Of a stretch of 64,000 bases of DNA, positions 57,973-64,000 are shown in pieces. Numbering within the stretch: the first letter of the stretch is position 1; every line of letters begins with the position of its first letter. The notes below the pieces were generated by a model. That model was not told where the DNA came from and did no database searches. It worked only from the letters and a program-made list of their open reading frames with translations. The stretch is from Dentipellis sp. KUC8613 (Eukaryota; Basidiomycota; Agaricomycetes; Russulales; Hericiaceae): assembly GCA_002286715.1 (NCBI GenBank), contig NSJX01000001.1, positions 683,835-747,834 of the forward strand. The letters run 5' to 3'. The position numbers and the translations under genes are program-made.

Positions 57973-59520
57973 CTAGTCTTCAAGAGCTGCAATGGCTTGT
58001 GCTTTACCAAGCTCTTTTGTGGCGAACTTGCGGACGGCAGTCTGGGCAGTATACACTGGCTTTCCTTCGGTACCAGCTCGCAACGCAAGGCTGATGTTCG
58101 AAACCTGAGCAGAGACCCACTTCTCGCCCTCACTCATGACCAATGTTTGCAAGAATGAAGCGATGAGATCACTTTGCGAGCTCTGAAGGCCATAATCAAT
58201 AGCCAGCTTCAGATTCGTACCTGCCTGCCCCAGTCAACTTCGCTCGGTTTATTGTTGAAAGTCCGCTTACGCAGTGCTTTCAGAATCCTCTTCGTCTGCG
58301 GACGCGTCATCTCTTCATCCTCTAGATGGTTGACATACCGGGAGAATGCACCGAGTAAGATCACTGCAACGTCACTGTGAGACTTGCCAATCCTCATTGC
58401 GTGTAGAAGAGGAGTGACGCCGCCTGATTGACGAACAAGTAGCTGGAGGCTCTGGTCAGCTAGGCGGCTTGGCGTGCAAGGAAAAGACTTTACATGAAAT
58501 GCGCGATCTCTGACCTCCATTAGGTAGACGATGTCCCTCCTTTCGACCGCACGCAGGACCTCGTAAGGCTGTCTTTGGTATAAGCGCCTATGCGGTAACG
58601 TATCAATGGGAAGATGCCTACCTCTGGCTCTTTCCAGCGCCCCTTCGGCGTCTGGGCTTTCACTTTACCGGCAGCATGTTGCGGAAAGAGTCTTTCTGAG
58701 AGGGTCGGGGATGAAATGGTGGGCGACGCGGCGGACTCAACCAAAGGGCTGGAGAGCGCGTCCTGAAGTTCCTCGATACTTGGTGGTGATGGACTTCGTC
58801 TGAGCTGTTTGATGATAGACTTAGGTGCAATGTTATCTGCCTCCCTCTGCAAGGAACCTTCATATCGCATGGGTGTTAAGGACAAGGCTAGAAAAAGAGA
58901 ACTGACTGGTCGGAGGTAAGCGGGACGGGAGACAAGGATTCGATGGGATGGGGTCCTTTACAGGCCGCGTTGGCAGGGGAAGATCTGCACCGTCAATGTG
59001 CTGAAGGAGGAAGACATGATTGTACATCGTCGAGCTGTGAGGTCGTGAGCGAGGATATCGAGGGCCTGGAGGGCAGGTGCAGCATCCAGGTTGCAAAGGT
59101 CATGCAAAGCACGGTCATTCGAGGCGATGAGTTGCACCGCCTGCGTGCGTGAATATACGACTGAAAACAGAGAGAAAAGGGGGTAAGATGAGATAGAATA
59201 ACGCAGGTCCAGACAATACACGGAAACTGAGGAGAGAGTAGCAGTCAAACACAGGGCGACGACTTATTGTTGCGATGACGCGCTTACGGCACCTACGTCT
59301 GGGCGCTTGTTCAGAATACCCTAATAAACTCACTGTCGGGATTTCACAATCTTTCCTTCTGAACTATTTGGCGTATCTTCATCTTTCCAATCCTCTTCAT
59401 CGGCAGGCCATACTGCATGCTCAATCTCTGGAAGCACGCTTGGAAGAAGGATGCTGACGATCACCTGGAATCCAAGCAAGGCAGGGTAGATGAAGGCATT
59501 CACCCGAGCGGAACTGGCAG
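57973..59520 (-). CDS. Conserved basidiomycete protein, unknown function; 5' end unresolved
   Basis: Spliced gene, stop TAG at 57973-57975. From the C-terminus back, the exons read: LKLAIDYGLQSSQSDLIASF with EGEKWVSAQVSNISLALRAG and KELGKAQAIAALED; LLVRQSGGVTPLLHAMRIGK with VAVILLGAFSRYVNHLEDEE; EVLRAVERRDIVYLMEVRDR; a Ser/Pro-rich exon with TPMRYEGSLQREADNIAPKS; and AVQLIASNDRALHDLCNLDA with PALQALDILAHDLTARRCT near 59.1 kb. A further minus-strand coding-like block (ARVNAFIYPALLGFQVIVSI, EHAVWPADEEDWKDEDTP) at about 59.34-59.52 kb may be its first exon or belong to another gene. The body looks alpha-solenoid-like. I do not recognise a named family and cannot fix the start codon. Confidence 0.6.
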
Positions 59521-62500
59521 AGGCGATTCTTCTCTAGTATCGTCGCTGGCAATCCCACCGGATGCTGAATGTAGCTCGTCTAACCCTGTCGTGCCCCCGA
59601 CCTCGCGTAAGCGAGGGCCACAATTCACTAGCGACCCACACGATGAGGATCGATCCAAACGGCAGAAGTTAGAATCCTCTCCAGATCAAGTGGATCTATC
59701 TATGGGTCTTGACAGCCCTGCGAAGGAGGCTGGGACTGGTAATTGTGCTATTGAATCTGTGTTTCCTACTGAAGCTATAAATACTGAAAGATGTAGATCT
59801 TCTCGGGACTGTTTCGCACACTGGCTGGGGCCGTCCTTGCGAACTGGTCGTTTGTTATGAACACCCTGCGAAACTCCCGTATTCTTTGCTCTACAAGCAG
59901 CTTCGCCTAGTTGACAAGGAGGGAACACATCTACATCGCTACTTTACTGCCGCTCGATATGCTCTAATCGAAGTCGGTTCCTGTGCTTCAGACCTAGTGT
60001 GGCGTCGAGCCGCGGAGGACGTCGATGCAGTCGTGCAGTCTTTCGCTGACATAGACGATGAAGATGAAAACTCGCCGCAGGCCATTGCAAAGAGGGTGAG
60101 GGAAGAGATGCAGGCTGTCGTCAAGAATTGGACCTTCGCGATGCCGAACCTTCATTCGTCCTCGCGCGGGTTCAACGTCACGCCGAAATTCCTCAAATTA
60201 GTACATATTCTCAAGGCTGGTCGCACCCTAGGCGATGCTTTTCGCTGTATTGTATTTGGTGAGCATCAATCGTATCTGAAGTTGGTGCAAACATTTGAAT
60301 GCTATCTATCAGTCAAGAAACGTGCAGTCGCATGGGTAATGACGGATCTTTTACGCACATTGGATATGGGATACCTTCGTCCGCAAACACTTGTTGGCCA
60401 TGGCTATTCTGAGGTACAAATAATGGTTTGTCTGATTCGACTGGCAACGTTGCATCGATCATAATTCTCGTACCACAGGAGATTCTCCGGGCATTTGGAG
60501 ATGGTAAGTATAACATTCTAATAGCAACGAAGTCTGCAGAAGATCTAGACATCCCCAAGGCCACTTTTGTTATCCGGTTCGTTCTAAATTTTACTTTCGC
60601 GACCGCTATCACTAATGTCTCATCAGATATGACCTCTTTGAGAGTCAGGTTTCTTATGCTTATGCTCGTGCTCGTGCCAACGGCCCTGAGAGCTATATCA
60701 TCCACATGCTAGAGAGAGGAAGCGACGTACACCGCCGTATGATTACCCAGGTTACCCAGATGGATGAACTCATGCAGGCATGGGTCGACGATATTGCTCG
60801 AGGTTCTCACGGCGCTATCCCTCCGGGGTCACTACACGAAACTCATGACCCATATCTATCCGACAGCGAGGACGAGGAAGAAACAGATTCCTATATAACA
60901 GATCCTACGACGAGTGGTAGAATTCGAGTACAAGATGCCACCAGTACCATCTACCGCTTCGCATCGAGTCTCGGGTCTTTTGACGGAAATCAAGCACAAT
61001 CCTACCATACTTTATTCGAGTACGACACAATCGACAACGATAATTTGAACGAGCCGCAGTATACTTGCACTGTCAACCTCCCTCCTGGCCCTTCTGTGTT
61101 GAGAATGTCTGGTACACCTTCTCTGACTATGGCGCAGGCTAGGCGTAGTGCAGCTTTCAAAATGTGCCAAGAGCTGTTCACCGAAGGCGTTCTAGAGTAC
61201 ACATACTTTCCCCAACGTCCCGCCGATGCGAGGCAGAGACGAAACCTCGATGCCTCTGGCCTGTTGGAAGACTCCACGTGGACACCCAAGCTGCCCCCCA
61301 AAGGCAGTGCCGAGAACAAACTAAACGGAACACGATGCTATCCTCGCAAGAGCCCCGAATTCTGGACGAATACGTCACTGGCACAAGGAAACCGCCTATA
61401 CCCAACAATCATCCACGTCGATCCACAATCTAACGAACCAGAATACCACGCACCGATGCTGATCCTGACTCGTCTGCCGCTCCCCCACCTTCCGGAATTT
61501 CACGTCTTTCAAGCTGGCGTCTCTACATCTATCCATCTTCAGCAAGGGGCTGCTTTCGAAACAGATGATGACCGCATATACAATCTATATCGATATACCG
61601 TCCGAATATGCCGGGCAACCATGAACAAGCCGTTCGTGTGCCGATTGGACAAGATGCCCTACTTCTTTGCGCCCGTCGCCGGTCTGGAACGCCCAGCCAG
61701 CTTCATTCAGGACCGCTGGCGCCAAACCGAAGTCGCTCAATTCATTCAATGGGATATGGTGAAATTGGGCGCAACGCACTGGGCACAGCCGCTCAACGGC
61801 GAGAGCCTGGAGACCCTTTCTGCGGACATCGTAGATGCCATTATCCAAGATAGATGGGTCGAATTCACCCGGCGGTATTTCTCTGTGAAAGTCAGGCCTG
61901 ACCTGACGCCTCTTAGCAAGCCTCAAGACAGTCCAGTGAGTGGTGTTCTCATGACTGTTTCTTTGCCGTTCTGATCCAATTATTCAGCGAGAAGCCGAAT
62001 ACGAAAATTTTGTGGAGTATTGCAAGGCTCGTCGCAAGGGCTTTGAAGGCTTGGCGAACTATGAGCAGCCTCTGATAGAAGTCGCCCGTGTGTCCCCAGT
62101 TCTCAACAGACTGAACCCAACCGTCAAACCAGTCACCGGCTCGTCAAGAGCAACGGCGAAATGTTAGTCAAATAACGTTGTAGTCGACCCCCCACCTAAG
62201 CTAACATCTTCGTAGATCTCATCCCTGAATTGTGCGCCAAATTTGTAATACCTGCCAGGTATGGCCGTTGTGTTTGAAAACCCTTGCACCGGACTCATAC
62301 TTATATGATCGTATTAGCACCTTCCGGACTGCACTGCTATTACCATCCATCACACGAAGAATTGACGACCTCCTGCTGGTGAAGGAGCTGAACGCCACTT
62401 TCTTCGACCACGCGATCGCCGAGGACCACCTACATGCAGCAATTTCTGCCCCCTCCGCAGGCTACGAATTCGACTACGAACGTCTCGAATTGCTCGGTAA

Positions 62501-64000
62501 GTCCAGCGGGATCCGTCTTCTCTATATCTATCGATCGCTTACCGCACACCTACCAGGCGATGCATACCTGAAATACCTCTCCTCCATCTACCTCTTCGTC
62601 ACAAACCCCTCTCAGCACGAAGGCGCCCTGCATTCAGCCAGGCTGCGGATCATCAGCAACAGAGCGCTATTGCTGAACGCAGACATGGCTGGCCTCCCGC
62701 CGTTTATTCAGGCCAAGCCGTTCGTATCCAAGGTCTGGCAGCCGCCGAACTTCAACGTGCTGCCTCCCATGCCTCCCGGTTCCGGCAAGGATAAGAAAGA
62801 GGAAAACTCTGCTGAGAACGCCGACGCTAAGACAGAAGACGAAAATCCACCCAAAAATGCAGACACAAACACCCCTGAAGATACTCCCGAAGATGTACCC
62901 GAAGACGTACCCGAAGACGTACCCGAAGACGTACCCGAAGACGCCCCCGAACGTGCCCCTGAAGATGCGCCCGAAGGTGCGCCCGAAGTGGCTGAAGGCC
63001 AAAGCAAGCCGAAAGACGAGGACCTTGAGGAGGGTGAAATCGAAGCAGGCGAAATCGTCGAGACCGTCAAAGCTGAAGAGGAAATTCCAAAGGCAAACTC
63101 CGAGCCTGGTAGCTCGTCGACGTATGTACCAATCTAGCGGCTGTACGATTTCTCATCCTGATTATGGTATCGGTATTCTAGGCCGGAGGAAGCGGGTGCG
63201 CAGGCCGCTGCTGCAAGCTCGTCTGAAGAGGTGATCTCTAGGCGCTCCAAGAGGAAACGGCAACTCGATGAACGGGATGTTCAGTGGTTGGGCGACAAGG
63301 TTTGCGCTCTCTTTTTCCACCCGCTAATGGCGAGTTGCTGAAGAGTTCAAAGGCGGTAGCAGATGTCGCGGAAGCGATCATTGGCGCAGCATACGTGACT
63401 GGCGGTCGCGAAACGGCACTGAAAGCATCGAAGGCGCTATGCATCGCAGTCCCTCGCATAGATCGTTGGTCGGACTTCGGGAGGAAAGCGCTCGCCCCAC
63501 CGCCGGACGTCACTGCGAAGTTGCGCTCTGGCGCGATCGAGTCTGTGGAAGGGATCATTGGGCACAAGTTCAAGCGGCCGCACATCCTCGCACAGGCACT
63601 AGTAAGTGCTGCTCTGCAATCTCTGGCTCATTCCTAGTTGACCGGTTTCAATAGACGCACGCGTCTATCCAAGGCTTTGAAATGACCTGTTATGAACGTC
63701 TGGAGTTTATTGGCGACGCTATTCTGGACTTCCGTAAGGCGTCCTCCGTGTTTCTCTTTGGCCTCGATTAATTTCTTGCAGTGGTAATTCGGCACATCTA
63801 CAACCGCGACACACAACTATCGCCTGGTGCCCTCACGTTGCTCAAGGTATAGAACATTGCCCAGTCTCTCATGAACAAACTGACATGTCGTCAACAGGGT
63901 GCCATGGTCTCCAACTCCACCTTGGCGGCCGTCTGCGTCTGGGCAGGCTTACATCAATATCTAATGTTCGAATCCTATAACCTCGCGAATAGTATACAAG
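59417..64000 (+). CDS. Dicer-like ribonuclease lacking the N-terminal ATPase half (3' partial)
   Basis: Spliced gene running past base 64000. The first ATG is at 59417 but the start is uncertain. A disordered basic head (SRKRGPQF, RSKRQKLESS) splices at about 59735/59792 directly into CELVVCYEHPAKLPYSLLYK, the region that normally follows the DExD/H domain. Next come KNWTFAMPNLHSSSRGFNVT, then the helicase C lobe (AVAWVMTDLLRTLDMGYLRP, NILIATKSAEDLDIP, YAYARARANG), the dimerisation domain (STIYRFASSLGSFDG, LRMSGTPSLTMAQARRSAAF), a PAZ-position region, and RNase IIIa (YERLELLGDAYLKYLSS after splicing, with VVADVAEAIIGAAYVTGGRE). RNase IIIb starts at THASIQGF with CYERLEFIGDAILDFLV and continues beyond the window. 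The acidic residues of RNase IIIa and the first IIIb motif are intact. No Walker A or DECH motif is present in or upstream of the gene, and motifs V and VI are altered. Confidence 0.85.
62886..62988 (+). repeat. 12-bp coding minisatellite inside the Dicer RNase IIIa region
   Basis: About eight tandem copies of a 12-base unit (CCCGAAGACGTA and variants) encode PEDV/PEDA/PEGA tetrapeptides. Four central copies are nearly identical and the flanking copies are diverged. It lies in the acidic insertion between the two halves of RNase IIIa. Confidence 0.9.

Noticed and set aside
62667..63070. Minus-strand ORFs with Phe/Gly/Tyr-Val or Ser/Gly repeats
   Set aside because: These are mirror translations of the PED-type minisatellite inside the Dicer gene, not separate proteins.

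Overview
This window is nuclear DNA from a filamentous basidiomycete, most likely an Agaricomycete. The evidence is many short introns (mostly about 45-70 bp, GT-AG) in almost every gene, high gene density on both strands, GC-rich coding sequence, and gene families typical of mushroom-forming fungi. There are no bacterial operons, no CRISPR array, no recognisable intact transposon, and no tRNA or rRNA I can support.

Layout. 1-4.6 kb: an IVY1-like BAR-domain protein (C-terminus lies left of the window), mitochondrial ribosomal protein bL19m and a Pab2-type nuclear poly(A)-binding protein, all on the minus strand. 4.6-10.6 kb: a Zn2Cys6 transcription factor and an acyl-CoA dehydrogenase. 10.8-14.6 kb: an unidentified protein with a presequence-like N-terminus, a SIRT5-like sirtuin, an FMC1-like factor and a single-RRM protein. 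15-18.3 kb: a long eIF4A-related protein whose helicase motifs have all been lost. 18.5-28.1 kb: ELP2, PPT2, IBA57, PET191/COA5, a glutathione S-transferase and a DUF1640 mitochondrial protein. 28.3-33.8 kb: PYM1, GPN3 and a small His/Ser-rich protein. 33.8-36.2 kb is gene-poor. 36.2-50.8 kb: a basic unknown protein, a Dal5-type MFS transporter, acetyl-CoA acetyltransferase, ATG10, ribosomal protein eS1, APRT and an EDEM/MNL1-type GH47 protein. 51-59.2 kb: a double zinc-ribbon p27-type protein, a low-complexity unknown, a FAF1-like rRNA-processing protein, a four-helix membrane protein and a conserved basidiomycete unknown. 59.4-64 kb: a Dicer-like gene that runs off the right edge.

How the genes relate. 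Most are housekeeping genes with independent functions. Two patterns stand out. First, nuclear genes for mitochondrial biogenesis are unusually frequent between 1.9 and 28 kb (bL19m, FMC1, SIRT5-like, holo-ACP synthase, IBA57, PET191, DUF1640), and several start from short divergent intergenic regions (ELP2/PPT2 and IBA57/PET191). Second, two nucleic-acid helicase relatives appear to have lost ATPase function: the eIF4A-like protein at 15-18.3 kb, and the Dicer at the right edge. The Dicer lacks its N-terminal DExD/H half and has altered motifs V and VI, but keeps an intact-looking RNase IIIa core.

Exon boundaries were deduced by eye from splice consensus and reading-frame continuity. Starts and stops given for spliced genes are reliable only where a clear ATG or stop is described.
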